Positions 50,251-60,170 are shown, counted from the stretch's first letter. The stretch is 64,000 nt of DNA from Rhodospirillales bacterium (GCA_025362815.1 JANYFG010000049.1:1-64000); one strand, 5' to 3'. The notes: generated by a model from the letters alone, not told the origin. Made by a program: numbers and translations.

Positions 50251-51000
50251 ATGGCCGAAGAAGCGCCCGCGATCGTACTCGACAAAGTCAACAAATGGTA
50301 CGGCACCATGCACGTGCTGCGCGATGTCACGATGAACGTGGCGCAGAAGGAGCGTGTCGTGGTCTGCGGGCCATCCGGCTCGGGCAAGTCCACCATGATC
50401 CGGTGCATCAACCGGCTGGAGGTTCACCAGGAAGGACGCATCGTCGTCGACGGCACCGAACTGACCGACGATCTGCGCGCGCTCGACACCATTCGCCGCG
50501 AGGTGGGCATGGTGTTCCAGTCGTTCAACCTGTTTCCGCACCTGACCATCCTTGAGAACTGCACGCTGGCGCCCATCTCCGTGCGCAAGATGCCGAAGGC
50601 CGAAGCCGAAGAACTGGCGATGGATTTCCTGCGGAAGGTCAAGATCCCCGAGCAGGCCAAGAAATACCCGGGCCAGCTCTCCGGAGGCCAGCAGCAGCGC
50701 GTGGCCATCGCGCGGGCACTGTGCATGAAACCGAAGATCATGCTGTTCGACGAGCCAACCTCGGCGCTCGACCCTGAAATGATCAAGGAGGTGCTGGACA
50801 CCATGGTCAGCCTCGCGGATTCCGGCATGACGATGGTCTGCGTCACGCACGAGATGGGCTTTGCCCGCATGGTCGCCGACCGCGTGGTGTTCATGGATCG
50901 CGGCGAGATCGTGGAATCGGGCACGCCGACCCGGATGTTCGAAGACCCGCAGACGGACCGGCTCAAACTGTTTCTCAGCCAGATCCTGCGCGGCCACTGA
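50251..51000 (+). CDS. aapP: General L-amino-acid ABC transporter ATP-binding protein
   Basis: 249 aa; [68 protein letters not shown]. Confidence 0.97.
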   Translation: MAEEAPAIVLDKVNKWYGTMHVLRDVTMNVAQKERVVVCGPSGSGKSTMIRCINRLEVHQEGRIVVDGTELTDDLRALDTIRREVGMVFQSFNLFPHLTILENCTLAPISVRKMPKAEAEELAMDFLRKVKIPEQAKKYPGQLSGGQQQRVAIARALCMKPKIMLFDEPTSALDPEMIKEVLDTMVSLADSGMTMVCVTHEMGFARMVADRVVFMDRGEIVESGTPTRMFEDPQTDRLKLFLSQILRGH

Positions 51001-51044
51001 CACGAGAGCGGCGGGGGCACCCGGCCCTCGCCTGATGTGCCGGT

Positions 51045-52124
51045 TCAGTCCGCGGTGTCGCCGCCCGCCATCACGCGGGGCGCATCCGGATCCCATTGCG
51101 CCACCACGTGGCTGCCGGGTTGGAACGCCTCGGCGTGTTCGCTGGCCAGGTCCGCCCAAATGTTCAGGGGCGTTTGGGTGCCGTGGACGGACAGGCGCAC
51201 ACGTGTCAGAGCGCCCAGAAAGATCGTCTCGCACACCTCGCCGCTGACGGCGCCATCGGGCACGGCGCCGCCCATTGCCTGCAAACGCACTTTCTCCGGG
51301 CGAATGAAAATCTGCACCGGCGTGCCGTGCGCGTGTTCGGCGGCGGCGCGGGCGGCGAGGGACAGATGCTCCACGCGCACCTGCCCGCCTTCGGCCACGC
51401 CCGAGAATACCGCGCCGGAGCCGATGAACCGCGCCACGAACCCGTGCGAGGGGGCGCGGTAGATCGTGGCCGGGCTGGCCACCTGCAGCAGCCGGCCGCC
51501 ATTCATCACTGCAACACGGTCGGCGATCGACAGCGCCTCCTCCTGATCATGCGTCACCAGCACGGTCGTGACACCGGTATCACGCTGGATGCGGCGGATT
51601 TCCTCACGCAGCTGCGCCCGCACCTTGGCATCCAGCGCCGAAAGCGGCTCGTCCAGCAGAAGCACCTGCGGGCGCACCGCCAGCGCCCGCGCCAGGGCCA
51701 CGCGCTGCTGTTGGCCGCCGGAGAGTTGATGCGGATATTTCGCCTCGTGCGCGGAGAGCCCCACGAGATCGAGCAACTCGCGGGCCCGCTGGATCTGTTC
51801 CGGCTTGCCCAGCCCGGCCACGCGCGGGCCGAAACGCACATTGTCCAGCGCTGTCATGTTGGGAAACAGGCTGTAGGATTGAAACACCATGCCCACGCGC
51901 CGCGCGCTGGCGGAAAGACGCGTCACGTCCGCGCCGCCCACCACCACGCGGCCGGCATCGGGGCGCACGAAGCCTGCGATGATGCGCAGCAGCGTGGTTT
52001 TGCCGCAGCCGCTGGGGCCGAGCAGGCAGATCAGTTCACCATCCGCCATCCGGAGGTCCATCTCGGAAAGAACCTCGCGCCCGGCATAGGATTTTCGCAC
52101 GCCTTCGACATCGACGGTGGCCAT
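51045..52124 (-). CDS. PotA-like ABC transporter ATP-binding protein
   Basis: [92 protein letters not shown]-like C-terminus. Confidence 0.95.
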   Translation of the reverse strand: MATVDVEGVRKSYAGREVLSEMDLRMADGELICLLGPSGCGKTTLLRIIAGFVRPDAGRVVVGGADVTRLSASARRVGMVFQSYSLFPNMTALDNVRFGPRVAGLGKPEQIQRARELLDLVGLSAHEAKYPHQLSGGQQQRVALARALAVRPQVLLLDEPLSALDAKVRAQLREEIRRIQRDTGVTTVLVTHDQEEALSIADRVAVMNGGRLLQVASPATIYRAPSHGFVARFIGSGAVFSGVAEGGQVRVEHLSLAARAAAEHAHGTPVQIFIRPEKVRLQAMGGAVPDGAVSGEVCETIFLGALTRVRLSVHGTQTPLNIWADLASEHAEAFQPGSHVVAQWDPDAPRVMAGGDTAD

Positions 52125-52125
52125 A

Positions 52126-52905
52126 TCAGCGTGCTCCGATCGGGGTGGCCCGGCCGCGGCCGACAACGAGAACACCCAGCATGGCGCCCCAGGTGAGAAG
52201 GAAACTGGCCACCGACAACGCCGCCGCCGCCGTGACCTGATGCTGCCCGATCTCGTTGATGAACACCGCGTAGGTGTGGAACAGCAGCACGTTGGCGAAG
52301 GTGAATTCTCCGAACACCACGGCCAATGTGAGCAGCGCGCTGCCGACCATGGCCGAGCGCAGGCTTGGCAGCACGATCCACAGAATGGTCTGCCCCATGC
52401 CGGCGCCGAGCGACTGCGCGGCCTCGGTCAGGGTGGGCAGGTCGATCGACCTGATACCCACGTCGATCGAGCGATAGGCGTAGGGCAACGCAAGAAAGAA
52501 ATACGGGATCACCAGATAGAACGGCGTGCCGATCAGCCAGTCTGGCCCGGTGATGAGCGCCGACAGACCCGCCACCAGGGCGATTGCCGGCACCACGAAG
52601 GGCAAGGTGGCGATGAATTCGAAGACCGGGCGCAGCTTCGGCGCGTGGAGATTCATGAAGATCATCGCCGGCACCAGCAACAACACCAGGGCGGCCACGG
52701 TGGCGAGTGCGAGTTCGATGGAAAGGGCCATCGCCTCGAACAGTTTCGGCGAGGCGAGCAGCACGTGATAGGCCTCCAGCCCGTACCGGCTGCCGCCCTC
52801 CCAGAAGCTGAACGCCGCCGTCATCACCAACGGGACCGCGAAGAACAGGCCAGTCAGGATCAGGATCGCCCAGCCGCCGGCGCCGAGGCGGTCGGTGTCG
52901 CTCAT
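52126..52905 (-). CDS. ABC transporter permease
   Basis: MSDTDRLGAGGWAILILTGLFFAVPLVMTAAFSFWEGG...PTLTEAAQSLGAGMGQTILWIVLPSLRSAMVGSALLTLAVVFGEF EAA-loop motif. Confidence 0.92.
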   Translation of the reverse strand: MSDTDRLGAGGWAILILTGLFFAVPLVMTAAFSFWEGGSRYGLEAYHVLLASPKLFEAMALSIELALATVAALVLLLVPAMIFMNLHAPKLRPVFEFIATLPFVVPAIALVAGLSALITGPDWLIGTPFYLVIPYFFLALPYAYRSIDVGIRSIDLPTLTEAAQSLGAGMGQTILWIVLPSLRSAMVGSALLTLAVVFGEFTFANVLLFHTYAVFINEIGQHQVTAAAALSVASFLLTWGAMLGVLVVGRGRATPIGAR

Positions 52906-53747
52906 GATTTCACCGTCCAGCGTGACGCGCGGGCGGCCAGGATGTGGCTGGCGGCCAGAACCAACACCATCACCACGATCATTCCGACTGACAACGCCGC
53001 GCCCACCTGCGGTTCGGAACTGACATTGCCGGACAGCACGGCGCTGATCTCGGTGGTGACCAGGCTGATATTGCCCGAGGTGAGCGCGTATGCGGTGCCG
53101 TAGGCGGAAAACGCGCTGCCGAACAGTAGGATCCAGGCGGCCAGCAAGGACGGCGCCAGCACCGGCAGCCCGACCATGCGCCAATACTGCACGGACGACG
53201 CCCCGAGGTTCTCGGCCGCCTCCCGCCAGGATGGCCGAAGCGCCTCGATCGCCGGCGTGATGATGATCACCATGAGGGGGATCTGGAAATACGAATAGAC
53301 CAGCGTGAGGCCGGTGATGGAGAACAGGCTGAAGCCGATGGCGTAAAGATCGATGCCGATGTTCTTCAGCATCGTCGTCAACATGCCGAGCGAGCCGAGC
53401 GTGGCGATAAAGGCAAAGGCCAAGGGTACGCCGGCGAAGTTGGCCGCCACGGCGGAAAAGCTGGTCACCACCACGCGCAGCAGGCGGGGGGCATCCGGCT
53501 TCAGCACGGCGAACGCGATCAGCCCGCCGGCGATCACGCCCACGGTGGCCGAGGTCAGCGACAGATACAGCGAATGCGCGAAGGCCACGCGATAGCGGTA
53601 TTCGCCGAGCGTTGCCACGTATTGCAGCGTCAGCCCGTCATCGTCGGTCACGGCCTGCACCGCGAGCATGGCGGTGGGGGCGATGAGGAACACCGCGCAG
53701 ACCACAAGGAAGGCTGCGATGAAGACCCACGCGATGGGCGCCTTCAT
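52902..53747 (-). CDS. ABC transporter permease
   Basis: MKAPIAWVFIAAFLVVCAVFLIAP...EALRPSWREAAENLGASSVQYWRMVGLPVLAPSLLAAWILLFGSAFSAYGTAYALT. Confidence 0.92.
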   Translation of the reverse strand: MKAPIAWVFIAAFLVVCAVFLIAPTAMLAVQAVTDDDGLTLQYVATLGEYRYRVAFAHSLYLSLTSATVGVIAGGLIAFAVLKPDAPRLLRVVVTSFSAVAANFAGVPLAFAFIATLGSLGMLTTMLKNIGIDLYAIGFSLFSITGLTLVYSYFQIPLMVIIITPAIEALRPSWREAAENLGASSVQYWRMVGLPVLAPSLLAAWILLFGSAFSAYGTAYALTSGNISLVTTEISAVLSGNVSSEPQVGAALSVGMIVVMVLVLAASHILAARASRWTVKS

Positions 53748-53839
53748 GCCGGCATCCCAGCCGGCGGTGCAGGCCGGTGGCACGGGATGCTGTGCGTGTC
53801 AGCGCCCCGCGCCAACGGAATCACGTCACGTGACCTGGA

Positions 53840-54952
53840 TCAGATTTTCACCAGACGCGGCCAGGCGTCGGCGATCACCTTCTTGGCTTTTTCGGACTGT
53901 TCGAGCGAGGCGAACTTGATGTCCTTGTAGGCCGCGGCGGGCGGTAGCGTTTTCAAAATGGATTCTGGCACCTTGCCTGCGGCAACGAGACTGTCGAAGC
54001 GGATCGGGTGCGCGAAGCCGCCGAGGAACGCCAGCTGGCCTTCGTCGGAGTAGACGTATTCCATCCACAACTTTGCCGCGTTGGGGTTCGGCGCGAAGGC
54101 GCTGATCGCCTGGCAGTAATAGTTGCCGAAGGGCTTGGCGTCCCGTGGCACGACCACTTCGATCTCGACCTTGGACGCGTTGGCCTGCTTGTAGCCGAGG
54201 CTCAAATAGTCCCAGTCGATCGTGATGGGGGTCTGGCCGGCGACGAGGCTGGCGGCGCCGGCCTTGGAGGGGCTGAAATTCCCCAACTTGGCGAGCTCGG
54301 CGAAGAACTCCACGCCCGGCAGCACGTTGTCGAAGCTGCCACCATTGGCCAGGGCGGCGGCGAACACCGCGCCGATGGCGGCGCCGGCGGAGAGCGGGTT
54401 GCCGTTCAGCGCGATCATGCCCTTGTATTCCGGCTTCTTTAGATTGGCCCAGGTGACCGGCATGTTCTTCACAACTGACTTGTTGGCCGCGAACGCTGTC
54501 ACGCCGTAATAGTCGCCGTAGTAAAGGCCATCCTTGTGCTTCACGTCTTCGGGAATGTCTTTCCAGGTTGCCACCTTATACGGTGCGAACAGCTTTTCCT
54601 TGGCACCGATGGCGGCGAAGGCCGGTCCCACATCCACCACGTCTGGCGCGCGCTTCTGGCTTTTCAGGCTGCGAATGGCCTGCAGTTCCTCGGCCGAGCT
54701 GCCATCGGGATTGGCGTTGTCGATCTTGACACCGTAGAGCTCGGCGAAACGATCCAGAGTCACACCCCAGTTCGCCCAGTCGCGTGGGAGGGCAATGACG
54801 TTGAGCGCACCTTCCTTTTTAGAGCCGGCCAGCAGACCGGCCGGCATGGCCGGGCCCGCCGCGAGAGCGGAGCGGGACATGCCGGCGCCGAAAAAACTGG
54901 TGCTGGTCAGTGCCAGAGCGGATTGGAGCAGGGTACGACGGCTCGGCGACAT
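53840..54952 (-). CDS. ABC transporter substrate-binding protein (PotD/AfuA-like, Tat-type signal)
   Basis: MSPSRRTLLQSALALTSTSFFGAGMSRSALA; GLLAGSKKEGALNVIALPRDWANWGVTLDRFAELYGVKIDNANPDGSSAEELQAIRSLK. Confidence 0.92.
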   Translation of the reverse strand: MSPSRRTLLQSALALTSTSFFGAGMSRSALAAGPAMPAGLLAGSKKEGALNVIALPRDWANWGVTLDRFAELYGVKIDNANPDGSSAEELQAIRSLKSQKRAPDVVDVGPAFAAIGAKEKLFAPYKVATWKDIPEDVKHKDGLYYGDYYGVTAFAANKSVVKNMPVTWANLKKPEYKGMIALNGNPLSAGAAIGAVFAAALANGGSFDNVLPGVEFFAELAKLGNFSPSKAGAASLVAGQTPITIDWDYLSLGYKQANASKVEIEVVVPRDAKPFGNYYCQAISAFAPNPNAAKLWMEYVYSDEGQLAFLGGFAHPIRFDSLVAAGKVPESILKTLPPAAAYKDIKFASLEQSEKAKKVIADAWPRLVKI

Positions 54953-55060
54953 GGCGTTCTCCTCAGGGGCTGCCTGAGACCAGTTACCGCAACCTGAGTA
55001 CAACCAGATGACTGTCCGGTGAAGCTTTTAAGGCAACGGTCACCTTCCGCCTCGATGCGC

Positions 55061-55609
55061 CTACCCAGCCGGGGCGGGGGCCACCTGTTCGAACCAGTCC
55101 ATGCCCATCTTTTTGATGATGCGGTTGCTGATCACGATCAGCCGCGCCTCGCTGTCAGCGCTCGCCACATGCTGGTGGTTGGAATAGGGCGGAATGAAGA
55201 TGAAATCGCCGCGCTTCCACGGATATTTCTTGGGCTCGGCCGCCCATGACCAATGGTATTCCTCGTCGCACTCATAGCTCATGTCCCAGTGCAGATCATG
55301 GCCTTCGCCTTCCATGACGAAGATGATCTCTTCCCACATATGGCGATGGATGCCGGAGGCGCCGCCGGGTTTGAGGAACTGCATGTAGGCGTCCACGCAC
55401 ATTTCGGCCGAGTTGAATCGCTCGTGCATCAGGTGCTTGATCAGCCCGTCGTCGCACAGCTCCATCGGCATTTCTTCGGGCGAGATAAGCCGCGAACGCG
55501 TGGCATATTCGGCGCGGAAGTCTTTGGACGCCTGCACGTCGTCGGCGCGAAAGCTGCAGGTACCGCCGTTGATGCGGGCGAAATCGGCTTCGAGAAGGTC
55601 TTGGCTCAT
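55061..55609 (-). CDS. Cupin-domain protein 1
   Basis: 182 aa; PGGASGIHRHMWEEIIFVMEGEGHDLHWD, KRGDFIFIPPYSNHQHVASADSEARLIVI cupin motifs. Confidence 0.88.
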   Translation of the reverse strand: MSQDLLEADFARINGGTCSFRADDVQASKDFRAEYATRSRLISPEEMPMELCDDGLIKHLMHERFNSAEMCVDAYMQFLKPGGASGIHRHMWEEIIFVMEGEGHDLHWDMSYECDEEYHWSWAAEPKKYPWKRGDFIFIPPYSNHQHVASADSEARLIVISNRIIKKMGMDWFEQVAPAPAG

Positions 55610-55632
55610 GATGTGTTCTTCCTTTTCGCGGC

Positions 55633-56229
55633 TTACAGATCGCTCGGTGGCTTGAAGCCTTCCCAGCCGGTTTTCGGCGGGTATTCCACGATCTTTTGCA
55701 GCATCAGATGCATGAAGAGGAACAGCGGCTTGGCCTTGAACACCAGCACGATGGCCTCCTGCTCAGGGTCGTCGTTGAAATGCTGATGCACGCAGCCGTT
55801 TTCGACGATCATGATGTCGCCGGCCTTCCAAGGCACTTTCTTGCCGTCGTGAATGTCGTGGCCACGGCCTTTGATGATGTAGAAGCAGGCCGAATTCAGG
55901 TGCCCGTGCTTTTGGCCGTAGGCGCCGGGTGCGAACACCTCGAGATGGCATTCGATCGACTGCGTCACCTTGGCGTGCTGTGGGCTGATGACGTGCTTGC
56001 CGTAAAGGCCAGGCCCGCCTTTCCACGCCATGGCGGTGGAGGAATACACGCGCGGCTCGTCCACCAGCGACTTGTAGAGATGGCTGTAGGTGCCTTCGAG
56101 CGCGCGAACAAAGGTGCGTTTCTTGGCCCAGCGTTCCCATTGCTGATTGTCGGCGTCGAGATCGTGCGGACGCTCGTTGCGGCCTTTTTTCGCGGCGTCG
56201 TCCTCGGTCTGGTCGTAGAGGCCGGTCAT
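55633..56229 (-). CDS. Cupin-domain protein 2
   Basis: 198 aa from MTGLYDQTEDD; PGAYGQKHGHLNSACFYIIKGRGHDIHDGKKVPWKAGDIMIVENGCVHQHFNDDPEQEAIVLVFKAKP. Confidence 0.85.
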   Translation of the reverse strand: MTGLYDQTEDDAAKKGRNERPHDLDADNQQWERWAKKRTFVRALEGTYSHLYKSLVDEPRVYSSTAMAWKGGPGLYGKHVISPQHAKVTQSIECHLEVFAPGAYGQKHGHLNSACFYIIKGRGHDIHDGKKVPWKAGDIMIVENGCVHQHFNDDPEQEAIVLVFKAKPLFLFMHLMLQKIVEYPPKTGWEGFKPPSDL

Positions 56230-56343
56230 TGTTTTGCTCCCCGCGTCATTTTGGCGTTCGCCGGAACCGGACGTTGCAAGGTCCGGCGTGCGCAGGGCGA
56301 ACAATATTATTGACTAGCGAACAGGCTATCGGCTTTTAGGGGC

Positions 56344-56982
56344 GTGTCAATATCGCCGGGATGCGCGAGACTGCACCGCTTGGAAAGGGTTGGTGATGTG
56401 ACGGATGATGTGCCGCCCCCCGGGTCTGCCACCGGGTTTGCCCCTGGATCTCCCCCCGGGCTTGGAGACCTCTTTTCGGCCTTTGCGAAGCTGGGCCTGA
56501 CGAGTTTTGGCGGCGGGCTGACGGGTTGGATGATGAACGAGTGCGTGCGCCGGCGCCGCTGGATGACGGAGGATGAGTTCCTCACCGGGCTTGCCATGGC
56601 GCAGGCGCTGCCGGGTGTCAACGTGGTCAATCTGCCGATCTGGATCGGCTATCGGCTGGCGGGCAGCCCCGGCGCCATTGTGGCGGCGCTGGGCGTGATT
56701 GTGCCGCCAATGCTGGTCGTGGTGGTGATGGCGGCGTGCTACAGCTGGCTCGCACGCTACGAGGCGACCCATCTGGCGTTGCAGGGGGCGGCGGCGGCTG
56801 CGATCGGCATGTCGCTCTCCATGGGGTTGCGCGCGGCGCGACGGCAGGTGCGGCGGCTGTGGCCGGCCTGCGTGTTGGGCATCGTCTTCGCCGGCGTGGG
56901 CGTGTTGAAACTGCCGATGGTCGCCGTGGTTTTGGTGATGGCGCCGGTGAGCGTGGCGCTTGCCTTTCGGTATCCGCGTTGA
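56344..56982 (+). CDS. Chromate transporter (CHR) family half-protein 1
   Basis: GLGDLFSAFAKLGLTSFGGGLTGWMMNECVRRRRWMTEDEFLTGLAMAQALPGVNVVNLPIWIGYRLAGSPGAIVAALGVIVPPMLVV; the true start may be GTG near 56398. Confidence 0.9.
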   Translation: MSISPGCARLHRLERVGDVTDDVPPPGSATGFAPGSPPGLGDLFSAFAKLGLTSFGGGLTGWMMNECVRRRRWMTEDEFLTGLAMAQALPGVNVVNLPIWIGYRLAGSPGAIVAALGVIVPPMLVVVVMAACYSWLARYEATHLALQGAAAAAIGMSLSMGLRAARRQVRRLWPACVLGIVFAGVGVLKLPMVAVVLVMAPVSVALAFRYPR

Positions 56983-57509
56983 TGCGGGACAATCCGCTTC
57001 TGGCCCTGTTGCTCATCATGGCGCCTTTGTCGTTGATGTCGGTGGGCGGCGGTCAGGCCATCCTGCCGGAGGTGCATCGCCAGGCGGTGCAGGTGCATGG
57101 CTGGATCGACGAGGCGACATTCGTGGCCGATTTCGCCATCTCGAAAATGGCGCCGGGGCCGACATCGCTGATCGTGACGTTGATCGGCTGGCAGGCCGCG
57201 GGAATCGCAGGCGCGGCGGTGGCCACGTTCGCGATTTTTGTGCCGTCGTCGATCGTGGTTCTGCTGCTGGCGCGGGTGTGGGCGCGTTATCGCGGGGCGG
57301 CCTGGCAAAAGGCCGTGGAACAGGGCCTGGCGCCGGTGGCGGCGGGCTTGATTCTGGCGGGCAGCCTGACGCTGTTTCGCGCCGCATCCGGCGGCTGGCT
57401 GGCCTGGGCGGTGGCATTGCTGGCGACAGGGATCATTCTGGCGACCGAGCTTAATCCACTGGTGCTGATAGGATCAGGTGCTTTGGTTTTTCTGCTGGCG
57501 GGGGGCTGA
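56982..57509 (+). CDS. Chromate transporter (CHR) family half-protein 2
   Basis: 175 aa; LLLIMAPLSLMSVGGGQAILPEVHRQAVQVHGWIDEATFVADFAISKMAPGPTSLIVTLIGWQAAG; start overlaps the previous stop. Confidence 0.9.
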   Translation: MRDNPLLALLLIMAPLSLMSVGGGQAILPEVHRQAVQVHGWIDEATFVADFAISKMAPGPTSLIVTLIGWQAAGIAGAAVATFAIFVPSSIVVLLLARVWARYRGAAWQKAVEQGLAPVAAGLILAGSLTLFRAASGGWLAWAVALLATGIILATELNPLVLIGSGALVFLLAGG

Positions 57510-58684
57510 TGCCGCACGAGGTTGATGGACAGGTTCACTGGCACGAGCCCGCGGGGTTGAGCGCCGCCGGGATCAGCCGGTTTCTGCAGCCCCCGCTCAC
57601 CTATGACAGGTTCATGGAAGCTGAGGGCGGGCCGGTGATACGCGCGATGTCGGTGGATCTGCGGGCGGTGCCGCTTCAGCCGTGGCGCCGGCTGGCGGCT
57701 TCGGGTGCGTATGTGCAGATGTTCGGCACCGAGGGTGGGCTGGGGTGCGCGCTGCTCGAGATCGCGGCGTCTGGCGACACGCGTGCGGAGAAGCATTTGT
57801 TCGAGGAAATTGTGCTGGTGCTGGAGGGGCGCGGCACCACTGAATTATGGTTGGAGGACACCGATCGCCGCGTGGTGTTCGAGTGGCAGGCGGGATCTTT
57901 GTTTTCGGTGCCGCCGAACGCCGTGCACCGCATGGTGAACGCCACGGGCACGGCGGCGCTGCTGCTGCAGGCCAGCAACGCGCCGGCGATGTTGAACATG
58001 CTGGGCACCGTAGACGCGGTGTTCGCCAATCCCTTCGTGTTTGCCAACAGGTTCGACGACGAGGTGGGGCTGGCGTTCGACGATGTGGAGCCGCATCCGG
58101 TGCGCGGGCTTGCTCAGTGCCGTACCCATTTGGTGCCTGATATCGTGGGCTGCGACCTGCCGTTGGACAACCGTTATTCACCCGGCTACCGCCAGCTCGG
58201 CCTTGCCATGACGGGGCCGGGCCTGGACTGCGCGGTGGGCGAACATCGGCCCGGGCGCTATGCGAAAGCGCATATCCTGCCAACCTGCAGCGTGATGGTG
58301 GGTTTGCGCGGGCGCGGGTTTTCGTATCTGTGGCCCCAGCGTTCTGGGCCCACGCCCTGGGCGGACGGCTTGGCCGAGACCGTACTGGCGGTGGCGCATG
58401 CGCCGGGCGTGATCATGGGTGCGGGGCCGGGCGGTGGGAGGTGGTATCACCAGGTGTTCAATACCGGACCGGTGCCGCTGCGCCATCTGACATGGGGCGT
58501 GCCCGAACGGGCCGGCGGGCCGCCTGGCGCTGAGATGTGCGATGATACCGCCGTTGATCTTGCTGATGGCGGCACGATGATTTCCTACGCGCGGGAGGAT
58601 CCGTTCGTGCGCGCCCAGTACTCGAGCGAGGTCGGCGTGGCAGGTCAGATCAATCGGATGCGCGACGATGACTATGCCGCGTGA
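57509..58684 (+). CDS. Two-domain cupin (bicupin) protein
   Basis: 391 aa; EKHLFEEIVLVLEGRGTTELWLEDTDRRVVFEWQAGSLFSVPPNAVHRMVNATG; second half SYLWPQRSGPTPWADGLAETVLAVAHAPGVIMGAGPGGGRWYHQVFNTGPVPLRHLTWG. Confidence 0.8.
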   Translation: MPHEVDGQVHWHEPAGLSAAGISRFLQPPLTYDRFMEAEGGPVIRAMSVDLRAVPLQPWRRLAASGAYVQMFGTEGGLGCALLEIAASGDTRAEKHLFEEIVLVLEGRGTTELWLEDTDRRVVFEWQAGSLFSVPPNAVHRMVNATGTAALLLQASNAPAMLNMLGTVDAVFANPFVFANRFDDEVGLAFDDVEPHPVRGLAQCRTHLVPDIVGCDLPLDNRYSPGYRQLGLAMTGPGLDCAVGEHRPGRYAKAHILPTCSVMVGLRGRGFSYLWPQRSGPTPWADGLAETVLAVAHAPGVIMGAGPGGGRWYHQVFNTGPVPLRHLTWGVPERAGGPPGAEMCDDTAVDLADGGTMISYAREDPFVRAQYSSEVGVAGQINRMRDDDYAA

Positions 58685-60149
58685 ACCCGAGGGCGGGCGG
58701 ATCTTCTTTGCCCGCAGCCGCCGCGCACCGGATCGGGACAACGACATTCGCTTGGTGAGCGTGGGGGTGGATATCGGGTCATCCACGTCGCATCTGGCGT
58801 TTTCCCGGATCGTGCTGCGCCGGCGGATGGGGCGGAGCGACGTTGTGTCGCGGGAGTTGCTGCACGAGTCTGATATTTTCCTGACGCCTTATGCCGATTC
58901 CGACACGATCGACACCGCGGCGCTGGGTGCGTTCATCGGCTGGCAATACGAAAAGGCTGAGATCGAGCCTGAAATGATCGATACCGGCGCGCTGATTCTG
59001 ACGGGCACTGCGGCGCGAAAAGGAAATGCTCGCGCTATCGGGGAGTTGTTCGCCTCCGAGACGGGCCGTTTCGTGGCGGTGGCGGCCGGCGACGGGTTGG
59101 AAACCACCCTGGCGGCGCATGGCTCTGGGGCGGTGGCGGCCTCGGCGCGCACGGGTCTGCGGGTGATGAATGTCGATATCGGTGGCGGCACCAGCAAGAT
59201 CGCGATTTGCGAGGCCGGATCGGTGATCGATCTCACGGCGTTGGATGTGGGCGCGCGGTTGATCCGTCTCGACGGTGAGGGTCGTGTCAGCCATATCGAG
59301 CCTGCCGGCCTGGTGCACGCGGCGGTGGGGGGGCTTGCGATTGGCGCGCGGCCCGCAGAGGGCGCGCTGGAAGCGGTGGCGGCATCGATGGCGGCGCACC
59401 TGTTCGCGGCGTGCGGCGGGGCGGCGATGCTGCCACAGACGGAGAAGCTGCTGCGCCTCGCACCGTTGCGGGTTGGACGGGCACCGGATCAGGTGAGTTT
59501 TTCCGGCGGCGTGGCTGAATATATCCATGGCCGCGAGCCTCGCCGTTTCGGAGATCTTGGCCCGTTGCTGGCGGATGCCGTCTCGGCACTGATGCGGCCT
59601 TGGGGGCCGGTGCTGCGCTTTGCCGATCAGGGCATCCGCGCCACTGTGATCGGGGCCTCGCACTACAGTGTGCAACTCAGCGGCAACACGATCTTCGTCG
59701 ATCCCGTCGAGATTCTTCCGTTGACCAGCGTGCCGGTGATCGTGCCGGACATCGCGTTCGACACTGTGATCGTGCCGCAGAGCGTGGCTGCCGCTGTGCG
59801 TGCCGCGCTGGTTCGGCTGGACCTTTCGTCGTGCGACCGTACGTTGGCGCTAGGTTATCGCTGGCAGGGATCGGCCACCCATGCGCGCATTGCGGCGTTT
59901 CTCGACGGTGTGATCGAGGGGCTGGCCGACTATCTCGAACGCGGCCATCCCTTGGTGTTGGTGGGTGACGGCGATGTTGGCGGGCTGATCGGCATGCATG
60001 CCAGTGAAAGTCGGGCGGCGGCGGCACTGGTGTCAATCGATGGTGTCAAAGTCAGCGAACTCGACCATATCGATATCGGCGAGCTATTGCTTGTATCCGG
60101 CGGCGTGCCCGTGGTGGTAAAGTCGCTGATATTCCCACCCAAGCACTAG
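58668..60149 (+). CDS. eutA: EutA-like ethanolamine ammonia-lyase reactivase / ASKHA protein
   Basis: 493 aa; VSVGVDIGSSTSHLAFSRIVLRR, DTGALILTGTAARKGNARAIGELFASETGRFVAVAAGDGLETTLAAHGSGAVAAS, VMNVDIGGGTSKIAICEAG. Confidence 0.88.
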   Translation: MTMPREPEGGRIFFARSRRAPDRDNDIRLVSVGVDIGSSTSHLAFSRIVLRRRMGRSDVVSRELLHESDIFLTPYADSDTIDTAALGAFIGWQYEKAEIEPEMIDTGALILTGTAARKGNARAIGELFASETGRFVAVAAGDGLETTLAAHGSGAVAASARTGLRVMNVDIGGGTSKIAICEAGSVIDLTALDVGARLIRLDGEGRVSHIEPAGLVHAAVGGLAIGARPAEGALEAVAASMAAHLFAACGGAAMLPQTEKLLRLAPLRVGRAPDQVSFSGGVAEYIHGREPRRFGDLGPLLADAVSALMRPWGPVLRFADQGIRATVIGASHYSVQLSGNTIFVDPVEILPLTSVPVIVPDIAFDTVIVPQSVAAAVRAALVRLDLSSCDRTLALGYRWQGSATHARIAAFLDGVIEGLADYLERGHPLVLVGDGDVGGLIGMHASESRAAAALVSIDGVKVSELDHIDIGELLLVSGGVPVVVKSLIFPPKH

Positions 60150-60170
60150 ACTATCTGAATGAAGTTTTTT

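Noticed and set aside
58668-60149. A standard ethanolamine-utilisation (eut) microcompartment locus
   Set aside because: Only the EutA-like protein is present; no EutBC, shell proteins or EutG/E-like enzymes in the window.
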